DNA of 64,000 bases from Mycolicibacterium alvei. GTDB taxonomy: Bacteria > Actinomycetota > Actinomycetes > Mycobacteriales > Mycobacteriaceae. Under the pieces are notes generated by a model that was not told where the DNA came from, made no database searches, and worked only from the letters and a program-made list of their open reading frames with translations. A program made the position numbers and the translations under genes. Location of the stretch: contig NZ_AP022565.1 in NCBI RefSeq assembly GCF_010727325.1, positions 620,001 to 684,000 of the forward strand, read 5' to 3'. Positions 9,346 to 21,748 of this stretch are shown one piece after another (position 1 is the stretch's first letter; each line of letters starts with the position of its first letter).

Positions 9346-11703
9346 GTGTCGAAGACGTCCAGCGCCAAACCGGGCCGCTTGAGCAGCAAGTTCTGGAAGC
9401 TACTGGGGGCCAGTACCGAGCGGAACGAGGCCCGGTCGCTCTCCGAGGTCAAGGGTGCAGCCGAGTTCGAAGACAAGGCTGCCAAACTCGACGACGAGCA
9501 GCTGACCAAGGCTGCCAAGCTGCTCGAGCTGCAGGACCTGGCCGCATCGGCCGACATGCCGCAGTTCCTGGCGCTGGCCCGCGAGGCTGCCGAGAGAACG
9601 ACGTCCCTGCGCCCCTTTGACGTACAGCTGCTCGGCGCGCTGCGCATGCTCGCCGGCGACGTCGTCGAGATGGCCACCGGTGAGGGCAAGACCCTGTCCG
9701 GGGCGATCGCGGCGGCCGGCTACGCGATCGGCGGCCGGCACGTCCATGTCATCACCATCAACGACTATCTGGCCAAGCGCGACGCGGAGTGGATGGGCCC
9801 GCTGCTGGAGGCGCTCGGCCTGACCGTCGGCTGGATCACCGAGGATTCGACGGCCGAAGAACGGCGCGCCGCCTACGGGTGCGACGTGACCTACGCGTCG
9901 GTCAACGAGATCGGCTTCGATGTGCTGCGTGACCAGCTGGTCACCGATGTCGCCGATCTGGTGTCACCCAATCCCGATGTCGCGCTCATCGACGAGGCCG
10001 ACTCGGTCCTGGTCGACGAGGCGCTGGTGCCGCTGGTGCTGGCCGGCACCAGCCACCGGGAACAGCCGCGCGTCGAGGTCATCCGCATGGTGGGCGACCT
10101 GATCAGCGGCACGGATTCCTCGGAGAATTTTGCGACCGACGACGACAGCCGCAACGTGCATCTCACCGAGACCGGCGCTCGCAAGCTGGAGGCCCGCCTC
10201 GGCGGCATCGACCTGTACTCCGAGGAGCATGTCGCCACCACGCTCACCGAGATCAATGTCGCCCTGCACGCGCATGTGCTGCTGCAGCGCGATGTGCATT
10301 ACATCGTCCGTGACGGCGCGGTCCACCTGATCAACGCGTCCCGCGGCCGTATCGCCTCGCTGCAGCGCTGGCCGGACGGTCTGCAGGCCGCCGTCGAGGC
10401 CAAGGAGGGCATCGAGACCACCGAGACCGGCGAGGTCCTCGACACGATCACGGTGCAGGCACTGGTCAACCGCTATCCGACCGTGTGCGGCATGACCGGT
10501 ACCGCGCTCGCCGCCGGCGAGCAACTGCGCCAGTTCTACAAGCTCGGGGTGTCACCGATCCCGCCGAACAAGCCCAATATCCGCGAGGACGAGACGGACC
10601 GGGTGTACCTCACCGAGTCCGCCAAGAACCACGCCATCGTCGAGCACATCGCGGAGGTGCACGAGACCGGTCAGCCGGTGCTCGTCGGCACCCACGACGT
10701 GGCCGAATCCGAAGACCTGCATCGCAGGCTGGTCAAGGCGGGCGTCCCCGCCGTCGTGCTCAACGCCAAGAACGATGCCGAAGAAGCTTCGGTGATCGCC
10801 GAGGCCGGCAAGCTGGGCTCCGTCACGGTGTCGACCCAGATGGCCGGTCGCGGCACCGATATCCGGCTCGGCGGGTCCGATGTGGGTGACGACTCGACGG
10901 AGAAGGAAAAGGTCGCCGATCTCGGCGGGCTGCACGTGGTCGGCACGGGCCGGCATCACACCGAACGCCTGGACAACCAGTTGCGCGGGCGGGCCGGACG
11001 CCAGGGCGACCCCGGCTCGACGGTGTTCTTCTCCAGTTGGGACGACGAAGTCGTGGCTGCCCACCTCGACGACACCAAGTTGCCTACCGAAACCGACGAG
11101 GACGGCCGGATCATCGCCCCCAAGGCGGCCGGTCTTCTCGACCACGCACAGCGCATCGCCGAGGGCAGGCTGCTCGACGTGCACGCCAACACCTGGCGGT
11201 ACAACCAGTTGATCGCCCAGCAACGGGCGATCATCGTGGACCGCCGCGAAACCCTGCTGCGCACCGACACCGCCCGCCAGGAGTTGGAAGCTCGCTCACC
11301 GGAGCGTTACGCCACCCTGGCCGAGGAGCTCGGCGAGGACGGCGAGGAGAAGCTGACCAAGATCTGCCGGCTGATCATGCTCTACCACCTCGACCGAGGC
11401 TGGTGTGACCACCTGGCGTTCCTCGCCGACATCCGGGAGAGCATCCACCTGAGGGCGTTGGGTCGCCAGAACCCGCTCGACGAGTTCCACCGGATGGCCG
11501 TCGACGCATTCGCCTCGCTGGCCGCCGATGCCATCGAGGCTGCCCAGCAGACCTTCGACACCGCGGATTCGATCGAGGACGAACCGGGAATCGATCTGTC
11601 CAAGTTGGCGCGGCCGACATCGACGTGGACGTACATGGTCCACGACAATCCACTCAACGACGACACCATGTCGGCGCTGAGCCTGCCGGGTGTGTTCCGC
11701 TAG
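9346..11703 (+). CDS. secA2: Accessory Sec preprotein translocase ATPase SecA2
   Basis: A 785-residue DEAD-type motor ATPase. Walker A is [15 protein letters not shown], the DEAD-like box is [14 protein letters not shown], and the helicase C-terminal motif is [15 protein letters not shown] with [13 protein letters not shown]. It lacks the long C-terminal zinc-binding tail of SecA1, as SecA2 proteins do, and matches M. tuberculosis SecA2 nearly end to end (ending [10 protein letters not shown]). It powers export of a subset of proteins. The GTG at 9346 gives the [17 protein letters not shown]-terminus that aligns with other mycobacteria; GTG 9325 would add seven residues. It heads the run into pgsA2. 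Confidence 0.95.
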   Translation: MSKTSSAKPGRLSSKFWKLLGASTERNEARSLSEVKGAAEFEDKAAKLDDEQLTKAAKLLELQDLAASADMPQFLALAREAAERTTSLRPFDVQLLGALRMLAGDVVEMATGEGKTLSGAIAAAGYAIGGRHVHVITINDYLAKRDAEWMGPLLEALGLTVGWITEDSTAEERRAAYGCDVTYASVNEIGFDVLRDQLVTDVADLVSPNPDVALIDEADSVLVDEALVPLVLAGTSHREQPRVEVIRMVGDLISGTDSSENFATDDDSRNVHLTETGARKLEARLGGIDLYSEEHVATTLTEINVALHAHVLLQRDVHYIVRDGAVHLINASRGRIASLQRWPDGLQAAVEAKEGIETTETGEVLDTITVQALVNRYPTVCGMTGTALAAGEQLRQFYKLGVSPIPPNKPNIREDETDRVYLTESAKNHAIVEHIAEVHETGQPVLVGTHDVAESEDLHRRLVKAGVPAVVLNAKNDAEEASVIAEAGKLGSVTVSTQMAGRGTDIRLGGSDVGDDSTEKEKVADLGGLHVVGTGRHHTERLDNQLRGRAGRQGDPGSTVFFSSWDDEVVAAHLDDTKLPTETDEDGRIIAPKAAGLLDHAQRIAEGRLLDVHANTWRYNQLIAQQRAIIVDRRETLLRTDTARQELEARSPERYATLAEELGEDGEEKLTKICRLIMLYHLDRGWCDHLAFLADIRESIHLRALGRQNPLDEFHRMAVDAFASLAADAIEAAQQTFDTADSIEDEPGIDLSKLARPTSTWTYMVHDNPLNDDTMSALSLPGVFR

Positions 11704-11712
11704 GTTTTAGCC

Positions 11713-12300
11713 ATGGACCATGCCGTGCGCGATCGGGTGCTGACGGTGCCCAACGCGCTCAGCGTGTTGCGCCTGCTGCTCGTGCCGGTGTTCCTGTGGC
11801 TGCTGTTCGGTGCGCACGCCAACGGGTGGGCCGTGGCGGTCCTGATGTTCAGCGGGTTCTCCGACTGGGCCGACGGCAAGATCGCGCGCCTCGTCGACAA
11901 CCAGGCGTCCCGGCTCGGCGAGCTGCTCGACCCACTCGTCGACCGGATCTACATGGTCATCGTCCCGGTCGCCTTGGCGCTGTACGGCGTGGTGCCGTGG
12001 TGGTTGGTGCTGACCCTGCTCGGCCGCGACGTACTGCTGGCCGCCACGCTGCCGGTGTTGCGCCGCCGCGGACTGACCGCGCTGCCGGTCACGTATCTGG
12101 GCAAGGCCGCCACGTTCGCATTGATGTCGGGCTTCCCGTGGGTGCTGCTCGGACAGTGGGACGCGACGTGGAGTCGGGTCGCTCTGGCCTGCGGGTGGGC
12201 CTTCCTACTGTGGGGAGTGGCGCTGTACCTGTGGTCGGCGGTGCTGTATCTGGTTCAGGTGGGCATGGTGGTGCGACAACTCCCCGTGCAACGGGCATGA
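11713..12300 (+). CDS. pgsA2: CDP-alcohol phosphatidyltransferase PgsA2
   Basis: A 195-residue membrane enzyme. The CDP-alcohol phosphotransferase signature DxxDGxxAR(x8)GxxxDxxxD is complete in DWADGKIARLVDNQASRLGE followed by LLDPLVD. Enzymes of this class transfer a phosphatidyl group from CDP-diacylglycerol to an alcohol. The M. tuberculosis counterpart Rv1822 has no settled substrate; a cardiolipin-synthase role has been suggested. It starts ten bases after secA2 ends and overlaps the first DUF881 gene by ATGA, so it is part of the secA2 operon. Confidence 0.88.
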   Translation: MDHAVRDRVLTVPNALSVLRLLLVPVFLWLLFGAHANGWAVAVLMFSGFSDWADGKIARLVDNQASRLGELLDPLVDRIYMVIVPVALALYGVVPWWLVLTLLGRDVLLAATLPVLRRRGLTALPVTYLGKAATFALMSGFPWVLLGQWDATWSRVALACGWAFLLWGVALYLWSAVLYLVQVGMVVRQLPVQRA

Positions 12301-13193
12301 GCACCCTGGGCGGATACGAGTCGGGGGCCGGGCTCAACGACCATGAGGCCCACGCGCCCACGCGGATCCCGCTGCCGTCACTGCTGCGGTCGTTGTTGTC
12401 CGAGCATCTCGACCCCGGCTATGCCGCGGCCGCCGCCGCGCGTGAGGCCGGTGACCGACCGCGCCGAGTCCGGGATTTCGGGTGGTTGTTGGTCGGCGCG
12501 GGGGCGATCGCCACGGTGTTCGCCGTGGCCGCCGGCCAGGCCCAGACCGCGGCGCCGGCGGCCCGGGAAGCCCAGCACATCATGGCCGGGCGGGTGCGCG
12601 CGGCTCAGATCGGCGCGGACACGGCCAGCGCTCAACGCGACGCGCTGGTCAACCAGGTGGACGCCGAGCGGCGCAGCCTGCTCGGTAGGGACGAGAACGG
12701 GCAGCTGTTGCTCGGCAGCCTGGACACCGCCAACATCGAAGCGGCCGCCATCCCGTTGATCGGACCCGGGCTGACCGTGACGGTCACCGATCCCGGCCTG
12801 TCCAAAGACCTCAGTGACGTGTCCAAACAGCGAGTCGCCGGCGGCCAGCAGATCATCCTCGACCGGGACCTCCAGTTGGTGGTGAACTCCCTGTGGGCCA
12901 GTGGCGCAGAGGCGGTTTCGGTGGGCGGCGTGCGGGTCGGTGCCGGCGTCACGATCAGGCAGGCCGGTGGTGGAATTCTGGTCGACAATCAGCCGATCAC
13001 GAGTCCGTATGCCATTGTGGCCATCGGACCACCGAAGGGGATGGCCGATGCCTTCGACCGCACCCCGGGTTTGCAGCGGATGCGGTTGTTGGAGACTTCC
13101 TACGGGGTAGGGGTGAATGTGAGTGCGGGGGACGGCCTGACCGTGCCCGCGGTGTCGGTGCGAGATGTCAACTTCGCCAAAAAGATTGGATAG
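12297..13193 (+). CDS. DUF881 membrane-anchored protein (Rv1823-like)
   Basis: A 298-residue protein with a cytoplasmic N-terminus, one transmembrane helix near residues 62-82 (GWLLVGAGAIATVFAVAAG), and an external DUF881 domain. A heptad-like region follows the helix. DUF881 proteins occur in pairs around sbp across actinobacteria and firmicutes, often near division or envelope genes. The biochemical function is unknown. It overlaps pgsA2 by four bases and is followed 28 bases later by sbp. Confidence 0.85.
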   Translation: MSTLGGYESGAGLNDHEAHAPTRIPLPSLLRSLLSEHLDPGYAAAAAAREAGDRPRRVRDFGWLLVGAGAIATVFAVAAGQAQTAAPAAREAQHIMAGRVRAAQIGADTASAQRDALVNQVDAERRSLLGRDENGQLLLGSLDTANIEAAAIPLIGPGLTVTVTDPGLSKDLSDVSKQRVAGGQQIILDRDLQLVVNSLWASGAEAVSVGGVRVGAGVTIRQAGGGILVDNQPITSPYAIVAIGPPKGMADAFDRTPGLQRMRLLETSYGVGVNVSAGDGLTVPAVSVRDVNFAKKIG

Positions 13194-13221
13194 GCCGGAC
13201 GTGCACAGGATGGACCGTTAG

Positions 13222-13554
13222 ATGATCGGGATCGTCGCACTGGTCGTCGGGATCGTGCTCGGGTTGGTGTTTCACCCCAGCGTTCCCGACTTCGTCGAGC
13301 CGTACCTGCCGATCGCCGTGGTGGCGGCACTGGACGCGGTGTTCGGGGGGCTGCGCGCCTACCTGGAGCGCATATTCGACGCCAAGGTGTTCGTGGTCTC
13401 GTTCGTGTTCAACGTGTTGGTGGCGGCGCTGATCGTGTACGTCGGTGATCAGTTGGGCGTCGGTACCCAGCTGTCGACGGCGATCATCGTGGTCCTCGGC
13501 ATCCGGATCTTCGGCAACGCCGCCGCGCTGCGGCGCAGGTTGTTCGGCGCCTGA
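13222..13554 (+). CDS. sbp: Small basic protein Sbp (DUF1290)
   Basis: A 110-residue protein with three hydrophobic segments (about 3-25, 42-65 and 70-95) and the typical DUF1290 centre AALDAVFGGLRAYLE. Homologues lie next to ftsQ/ftsZ in firmicutes and between two DUF881 genes in mycobacteria (Rv1824). A link with cell division is inferred from that gene neighbourhood; there is no enzymatic motif. The next DUF881 gene starts two bases after its stop codon. Confidence 0.88.
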   Translation: MIGIVALVVGIVLGLVFHPSVPDFVEPYLPIAVVAALDAVFGGLRAYLERIFDAKVFVVSFVFNVLVAALIVYVGDQLGVGTQLSTAIIVVLGIRIFGNAAALRRRLFGA

Positions 13555-13555
13555 C

Positions 13556-14398
13556 ATGAGCGAAGCCGAACCACCACCCCAGGCCGATCCGGACCAGCCC
13601 GAGCGTCAGGCCGAGCACCAGGCTGAGCACCATGGCCGCCATGAGATGCCCGCCGACGTCTCGCCGCGCCGGTTCCGGAATCTACGGATCGTGCGTCGTA
13701 GCCGTTCGCAGTTGGTGTTCGGCGCACTGGGGGTGCTGTTGTGCCTCCTGCTGGGCATGGCGATCGTGACGCAGGTTCGCCAGAACGAGTCGGGGGATTC
13801 GCTGGAGACCGCGCGTCCGGCGGATCTGCTGGTGCTGCTCGATTCCCTGCAGCAACGTGAGGGTTCGCTCAACACCGAGGTGGCCGACCTGCAGCGGACG
13901 CTGCAGCAGCTGCAGGCCTCGGGCAGCAGCGATCAGGCCGCGATCGAGAACGCCCAGTCCCGGCTGGAGGCGCTGTCCATCCAGATCGGGACGGTGGCCG
14001 CCACGGGCCCAGGGGTGACGCTCACCATAGAGGACAACGCTCCCGGGGTGCCCGCCGAAACCATGCTCGATGTGATCAACGAGCTGCGCGCAGCGGGTGC
14101 CGAGGCCATCGAGATCCGCGGTGCAGACCAGCAGCCCGCCGTGCGGGTCGGCATCGACACCTGGATCATCGGCACACCTGGTGCGCTCACCGTGGACGAC
14201 GTGACGCTGCGGCCGCCGTATTCGGTTCTGGCCATAGGGGATCCGCCGACCCTGGCGGCGGCGATGAACATTCCCGGCGGGGCAATGGACAGTGTCAAGC
14301 GTGTCGGCGGCACGATGGTGATGCAACAGGCCGAGCGCGTCGACGTCACCGCCTTGCGGCAACCGAAACAACGCCAATACGCTCAGCCCGTCAAATAG
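13556..14398 (+). CDS. DUF881 membrane-anchored protein (Rv1825-like)
   Basis: A 280-residue DUF881 protein. The first ~45 residues are Glu/His/Pro-rich and basic, then comes a transmembrane helix (QLVFGALGVLLCLLLGMAIV), a coiled-coil stretch around residues 90-145 (LLDSLQQREGSLNTEVADLQ) and the DUF881 fold. It is the second member of the DUF881-sbp-DUF881 cluster and differs from the first mainly by the clearer coiled coil and the disordered cytoplasmic head. The function is not known. It ends 37 bases before gcvH. Confidence 0.85.
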   Translation: MSEAEPPPQADPDQPERQAEHQAEHHGRHEMPADVSPRRFRNLRIVRRSRSQLVFGALGVLLCLLLGMAIVTQVRQNESGDSLETARPADLLVLLDSLQQREGSLNTEVADLQRTLQQLQASGSSDQAAIENAQSRLEALSIQIGTVAATGPGVTLTIEDNAPGVPAETMLDVINELRAAGAEAIEIRGADQQPAVRVGIDTWIIGTPGALTVDDVTLRPPYSVLAIGDPPTLAAAMNIPGGAMDSVKRVGGTMVMQQAERVDVTALRQPKQRQYAQPVK

Positions 14399-14435
14399 TG
14401 CAGCAGCAACCAACCGACCGACCTGAAGGAGCGCC

Positions 14436-14831
14436 GTGAGCGAGATCCCAGCCGACCTCTACTACACCTCGGAGCACGAGTGGGTAGTGCGTACCGGTGC
14501 CGACACGGTGCGCGTCGGCATCACCGACTATGCACAGTCCGCACTCGGCGACGTGGTCTTCGTCCAACTTCCCGACGTCGGCACCGAGCTGGCCGCCGGC
14601 GATGCGTTCGGCGAGGTCGAGTCCACCAAGTCGGTGTCGGACCTGTACGCACCCGTGGCAGCGAAAGTCGTTGCGGTCAACGGTGATCTGGACGGCAGCC
14701 CGCAACTGGTCAACTCCGACCCCTACGGCGAAGGCTGGCTGGTCGATCTGCGGCTCGAGGAGGGCACGCTCGACGCCGCTCTGGCCGGTTTGCTCGACGC
14801 GGACGGCTACCGCGCCGTCGTGACCGAGTGA
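14436..14831 (+). CDS. gcvH: Glycine cleavage system H protein
   Basis: A 131-residue lipoyl carrier protein. The lipoylation site is the lysine in [20 protein letters not shown], and YTSEHEWV near the N-terminus is characteristic. It shuttles the methylamine group from glycine between GcvP (encoded 3 kb downstream behind a riboswitch), GcvT and the lipoamide dehydrogenase. GTG 14436 follows GAAGGAGCGCC. In mycobacteria it sits directly before garA, whose product controls 2-oxoglutarate metabolism. Confidence 0.95.
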   Translation: MSEIPADLYYTSEHEWVVRTGADTVRVGITDYAQSALGDVVFVQLPDVGTELAAGDAFGEVESTKSVSDLYAPVAAKVVAVNGDLDGSPQLVNSDPYGEGWLVDLRLEEGTLDAALAGLLDADGYRAVVTE

Positions 14832-15021
14832 GGGATTGTTAGGGTTTCGAAGGCCGGTCGCCAGGACCGGTTCGGCTGTACCCGGCGCGCAGATATCTTC
14901 CCCATCGGATCCGGCGGTGGTGGACACAACGACGCCTGAAGCGCGGTACGGTCGACGTGAGACCGACGATGGGCTGGGGCCGCGCCGGCCAACGCCACAG
15001 CAGCCAGTAGAGGAGCAGCGG

Positions 15022-15501
15022 GTGACGGAAAAGGACAGCAATTTGGGAGCCGACCAGTCGGAAGACGTGACGGTGGAAACCACATCGGTATTTCGCGCGG
15101 ACTTCCTGAACGAACTGGACGCGCCCGCAACGGCTGGTTCCGAAGGCGCCGTTTCCGGCGTCGAGGGCCTGCCCGCGGGCTCGGCATTGCTCGTCGTCAA
15201 GCGTGGACCGAACGCCGGATCGCGTTTCCTGCTCGATCAGCCGACCACGTCGGCGGGGCGTCACCCGGACAGCGACATCTTTCTCGATGACGTGACGGTC
15301 AGCCGGCGGCACGCCGAGTTCCGGTTGGAGAGCAGCGAGTTCCAGGTCGTCGATGTCGGCAGCCTCAACGGCACGTACGTCAACCGCGAGCCGGTCGATT
15401 CGGCCGTGCTCGCCAACGGCGACGAAGTGCAGATCGGGAAGTTCCGCCTGGTGTTCCTCACCGGCCCTCGATCTGACGACGACAGCGGCCCCACCAGCTA
15501 G
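15022..15501 (+). CDS. garA: FHA-domain metabolic regulator GarA
   Basis: A 159-residue protein. The N-terminal tail carries the conserved phospho-acceptor motif VTVETTSVFRADFL, with adjacent threonines here at residues 20 and 21; in M. tuberculosis these are the PknG and PknB sites. The FHA domain (about 50-140) has its phosphothreonine-binding residues in SAGRHPDSD, VSRRHAEF and SLNGTYVN. Unphosphorylated GarA inhibits 2-oxoglutarate dehydrogenase and glutamate dehydrogenase and activates glutamate synthase. GTG 15022 follows AGGAG; frames further upstream lack conservation. Confidence 0.95.
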   Translation: MTEKDSNLGADQSEDVTVETTSVFRADFLNELDAPATAGSEGAVSGVEGLPAGSALLVVKRGPNAGSRFLLDQPTTSAGRHPDSDIFLDDVTVSRRHAEFRLESSEFQVVDVGSLNGTYVNREPVDSAVLANGDEVQIGKFRLVFLTGPRSDDDSGPTS

Positions 15502-15504
15502 CCG

Positions 15505-16251
15505 ATGACTGCCCCCGACAGACCTGCGCTGGCCGGGATGTCGATCGGCGCAGTGCTGGACCTGCTGCGGGGCGACTTTCCGGACGTCAGCATCTCCAAG
15601 ATCCGGTTCCTCGAGGCCGAGGGCCTGGTCACCCCACAACGCACTGCGTCGGGGTACCGACGGTTCACTGCATATGACTGCGCGCGGTTGAGGTTCATCC
15701 TGACCGCCCAGCGTGACCAGTACCTACCGTTGAAAGTGATCAAGGCCCAGCTGGACGCCCAGCCGGACGGTGAGTTGCCGCAGACCGGGTCGGCCTACGG
15801 GGTGCCCCATCTGGTCGGGGTGTCCGAGGGCGGCGATGGGCCGGACGGCGCCGCCGGTGTTTCCGCTGTGGCGCCGACGCAGGTCCGGTTGTCCCGTGAA
15901 GATCTGTTGACCCGCTCGGGTATCGACGACGAGATGCTCGGGGCGTTGGTCCGCAACGGCATCATCACGGCCGGGCCCGCCGGGTTTTTCGACGAACATT
16001 CCGTGGTGATCGCCCAATGTGCGCGGGCGCTGGGTGACTACGGTGTCGAGCCCCGCCACCTGCGGGCATTTCGTTCCGCGGCGGACCGCCAATCCGACCT
16101 GATCGCGCAGATCGCTGGTCCGGTGGGTAAGGCCGGCACGGCCGGTGCGCGCGACCGCGCCGACGATCTGGCCCGTGAAGTGGCCGCCCTGGCGATCACG
16201 CTCCACACGTCGCTGATCAAGTCCGCCGTACGCGACGTTCTGGATCGCTGA
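15505..16251 (+). CDS. MerR-family transcriptional regulator (Rv1828-like)
   Basis: A 248-residue protein with an N-terminal MerR-type winged helix ([20 protein letters not shown], then [23 protein letters not shown]) and a long C-terminal region with a second helical domain ([17 protein letters not shown]) rather than a metal-binding loop. Conserved end: [13 protein letters not shown]. It starts three bases after garA ends and so shares its transcript. Rv1828 of M. tuberculosis is a near match; its ligand and regulon are not settled, so no target is claimed. Confidence 0.88.
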   Translation: MTAPDRPALAGMSIGAVLDLLRGDFPDVSISKIRFLEAEGLVTPQRTASGYRRFTAYDCARLRFILTAQRDQYLPLKVIKAQLDAQPDGELPQTGSAYGVPHLVGVSEGGDGPDGAAGVSAVAPTQVRLSREDLLTRSGIDDEMLGALVRNGIITAGPAGFFDEHSVVIAQCARALGDYGVEPRHLRAFRSAADRQSDLIAQIAGPVGKAGTAGARDRADDLAREVAALAITLHTSLIKSAVRDVLDR

Positions 16252-16361
16252 GGACTAGACTCGTTTCGACGGCCAGCTCGTCTAAGTCGGGACCCCTGAG
16301 GCGAACTGGCGACGGACGAAGAATCGACGAAACGGCACGGCGGTGCGGAGGGCAGGCACAG

Positions 16362-16859
16362 ATGGCTGAGGTTCGCGTGGTCGGCATTCGGGTGGAGCAG
16401 CCGCAGAACCAACCCGTGTTGCTGCTGCGGGAATCCAACGGTGACCGTTACCTACCGATCTGGATCGGACAGTCCGAAGCCGCCGCGATCGCTCTGGAAC
16501 AACAGGGCGTCGAGCCCGCCCGGCCGCTCACCCATGACCTGATCCGAGATCTCATCACCGCCCTCGGGCATTCGCTCAAAGAGGTACGGATCGTCGATCT
16601 GCAGGAAGGCACGTTCTACGCCGATCTGGTCTTCGACCGTGACATCACGGTGTCGGCTCGGCCGTCGGACTCGGTGGCGATCGCCCTGCGTGTCGGCGTG
16701 CCGATTTACGTGGAGGAGGCAGTGCTGGCCGAGGCCGGCCTGCTGATTCCCGACGAGAACGATCAAGACGGCGGCACTGGCGGTGTGCCTGAGGACGAGG
16801 TCGAGAAGTTCAAGGAGTTCCTGGACAGCGTTTCGCCGGACGACTTCAAGGCCACATGA
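16362..16859 (+). CDS. Bifunctional nuclease family protein (DUF151, Rv1829-like)
   Basis: A 165-residue protein of the BFN/DUF151 family (RVVGIRVEQPQNQPVLLLRE, GDRYLPIWIGQSEAAAIALE). Plant members have RNase and DNase activity, but bacterial activity is not established. The acidic C-terminal tail (GGVPEDEVEKFKEFLDSVSP) is typical in actinobacteria. It lies between the two MerR genes. No transmembrane segments or signal peptide are visible, so it is probably cytosolic. Confidence 0.85.
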   Translation: MAEVRVVGIRVEQPQNQPVLLLRESNGDRYLPIWIGQSEAAAIALEQQGVEPARPLTHDLIRDLITALGHSLKEVRIVDLQEGTFYADLVFDRDITVSARPSDSVAIALRVGVPIYVEEAVLAEAGLLIPDENDQDGGTGGVPEDEVEKFKEFLDSVSPDDFKAT

Positions 16860-17114
16860 CCGTCACCCGAGCCGCTGTGCCGTCGCAGATCACGGATACG
16901 TCTCAACTGGGCATACCGGTGTCGACACGCGGCGCGGGAGTCGATCAAGCCGGAATTCGGGCGCCATACTTTCTTCACAGCGGGCAATCAGGGCTCGGCG
17001 GAAAGCGTATGCTCGACACATTCGAGCTCACCGCAAACCGCCGCAGGAGAGATTGCTGCGGCGCAGGACATACAAGTACGGCGCGGGCGAGTTTGATCGG
17101 CGAGAGGATTCACA

Positions 17115-17735
17115 GTGGGTGACACGCCACGGCAGGAAGAGCTGGATCTGACCACCGGGAGCGGCGCGGAGCCGCCTGTCCGGCCAGCTGACGAACCCGT
17201 GCAGGGTGGCCTGTTCCCCGACGATTCGGTGCCTGACGAACTGGTCGGTTACCGCGGTCCCAGTGCCTGCCAGATCGCCGGTATCACCTACCGGCAGCTC
17301 GATTACTGGGCGCGCACCTCCCTGGTGGTTCCGTCCATCCGGGGTGCGGCCGGTTCGGGCAGCCAACGGCTCTACTCGTTCAAGGACGTCCTGGTCCTCA
17401 AGATCGTCAAGCGGTTGCTGGACACCGGTATCTCGTTGCACAACATCCGGGTCGCCGTCGACCACCTGCGCCAGCGCGGCGTGCAGGATCTGGCCAACAT
17501 CACCCTGTTCTCCGATGGCACGACGGTCTACGAATGCACCTCGGCCGAGGAGGTGGTGGATCTGCTTCAGGGCGGTCAGGGTGTGTTCGGTATCGCGGTG
17601 TCCGGCGCCATGCGCGAGCTGACCGGCACCATCGCCGACTTCCCGGGCGAGCGTGCCGACGGTGGCGAGTCCATCCCCTCACCCGAAGATGAGCTGGCCT
17701 CGCGGCGCAAGAGCCGCGACCGCAAGATCGGCTGA
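17115..17735 (+). CDS. MerR-family regulator of cell division/growth resumption (Rv1830, ResR/McdR/FtsR type)
   Basis: A 206-residue MerR protein. The DNA-binding part is GYRGPSACQIAGITYRQLDY with the wing GSGSQRLYSF, followed by LLDTGISLHNIRVAVDHLRQ. The N-terminal ~45 residues are disordered. The M. tuberculosis orthologue Rv1830 (named ResR or McdR) affects division and post-antibiotic regrowth, and the Corynebacterium counterpart FtsR activates ftsZ. The GTG at 17115 is chosen because the conserved QGGLFPDDSVPDELVGYRG begins shortly after it. A 255-base gap with its own promoter space precedes it. Confidence 0.88.
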   Translation: MGDTPRQEELDLTTGSGAEPPVRPADEPVQGGLFPDDSVPDELVGYRGPSACQIAGITYRQLDYWARTSLVVPSIRGAAGSGSQRLYSFKDVLVLKIVKRLLDTGISLHNIRVAVDHLRQRGVQDLANITLFSDGTTVYECTSAEEVVDLLQGGQGVFGIAVSGAMRELTGTIADFPGERADGGESIPSPEDELASRRKSRDRKIG

Positions 17736-17797
17736 GGTCCCCCGCGCCTGTTCGCGGACACCGGCGTGCTGCCGGTAGGATTGCCGACGCATCGCCC

Positions 17798-18000
17798 TCG
17801 TGCGGGAGAGCTTCGTGACAGCCAGCCACGGACGCCGAAGGAGCAATACCTCTCCGTCAACCTCTCAGGCACCCAGGACCGCGCCAGGCCCCGATGCCTC
17901 TGGAAAGTGGTGCCCGGTGGGCACCCGCCCATGGGGAAAAGCCCAGTTGCGGGGCTGAATCTCTCAGGCGCCCGGACCGGGTCGACGACAGAGGGAGAGG
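17798..18000 (+). promoter_or_regulatory. Tandem glycine riboswitch upstream of gcvP
   Basis: Two gcvT-type aptamers in series. Aptamer 1 (about 17798-17882) has GCGGGAGAG, the core GCCGAAGGAGCAA, CTCTCAGG and CCAGGACCGC. Aptamer 2 (about 17898-17998) opens with CTCTGGAAAG and closes with CTCTCAGGCGCCCGGACC and GACAGAGGG, but its central part reads GCCCATGGGGAAAA instead of the canonical core. The 3' end lies 45 bases before the gcvP start. Glycine binding is expected to turn on gcvP, as for other gcv riboswitches. Paired stems follow the known tandem layout with a short linker. Confidence 0.92.
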
Positions 18001-18044
18001 GACTGCTACGACGTCTCAGCACGTCTGCGCCTCAGGAGAGTGTC

Positions 18045-20885
<2,841 letters not shown>

Positions 20886-20906
20886 CGCTCCGTCAGGTGG
20901 GCACGT

Positions 20907-21737
20907 TCACCTCAGGCCGATGTGCCGGGGCGGTCTGAACGCGTCTGCCGGTTGCGCGAGCGCCACCGCGATACTGCTGCCGATCGGGCCGTGTCGGTCG
21001 AAGAGGGTGGCCGCCCCGGATGCGATACCCTCGCCGCTGTGGTGACTCTGGGCGGCCAGGCCGATGTAGTCGCCGTCGGGCCGGCGACTCAGTGACACGG
21101 TGAAGTCTGCGTTGATATAACGCAAACCTCCTGTGCCCCAATGCGTCAGCGCGCTCGTCACATCCCCGGCCAGGGCGAGTCGGGTAAACGGGGTCATCGC
21201 GCGGCCGACAATCAGCGGCCGGATCTCCTTCACCCAGGCGAACTTCGGTGCATGGCCCTGTTCCCATTCGGCCGACGTGCCGCCCAGCACGCCGGCCGAT
21301 CCGCCGGAGCCGTAGGCCCACAGCAGAAATGGCATCTCGATCTCGGGTAGGTGGGAGTCGTCGGGGATCGGCGGCATGCTGACCGGGGCAGACCACACGG
21401 TTCCCTCCGGGCGGTCACCCCGGCGCAGAAACACCGCGCTGGCCCGTGACACCACGGTGTCGCGTTGCAGAACCTCCGCGTCGATCACCGTGATGCGCTT
21501 GCCCTCCCGCTGCACCGTCGTGCGTAGATGCACCGGCTCCATGAACGTGGGGCGCAGCAGATCGACGGTCAGGCGGGCGGGTTGCAGCGCAGGGTCGGCC
21601 TGTGCGTCCTCCACCGCCCAGCCGAGCAGCCCGCCGATGATGTGGCCGCTGACCGTCGACCCCCATGGACCCTGTGCCAACGGTCCGGGCACATAGCTGT
21701 CGCCGTCAACAGTGAAGAACGCGTCGGATTCTGGCAC
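20907..21737 (-). CDS. Acyl-CoA thioesterase family protein (TesB-like double hotdog)
   Basis: A 276-residue protein with two hotdog halves: N-terminal SGHIIGGLLGWAVEDAQA and ARLTVDLLRPTFMEPVHLRT, and a C-terminal half around LRYINADFTVSLSRRPDGDY. These features are typical of TesB/acyl-CoA thioesterase II-like proteins of mycobacteria that hydrolyse acyl-CoA. No specific substrate can be named. It converges on gcvP with 21 bases between stops and begins 11 bases after the VWA gene ends, so it may be cotranscribed with that gene. Confidence 0.75.
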   Translation of the reverse strand: MPESDAFFTVDGDSYVPGPLAQGPWGSTVSGHIIGGLLGWAVEDAQADPALQPARLTVDLLRPTFMEPVHLRTTVQREGKRITVIDAEVLQRDTVVSRASAVFLRRGDRPEGTVWSAPVSMPPIPDDSHLPEIEMPFLLWAYGSGGSAGVLGGTSAEWEQGHAPKFAWVKEIRPLIVGRAMTPFTRLALAGDVTSALTHWGTGGLRYINADFTVSLSRRPDGDYIGLAAQSHHSGEGIASGAATLFDRHGPIGSSIAVALAQPADAFRPPRHIGLR

Positions 21738-21748
21738 CGGGAGGCGGC

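Noticed and set aside
16860..17114. An 88-codon open frame between the DUF151 gene and the second MerR gene
   Set aside because: No conserved pattern, and its end overlaps the MerR start in another frame; most likely an untranslated region with a promoter.
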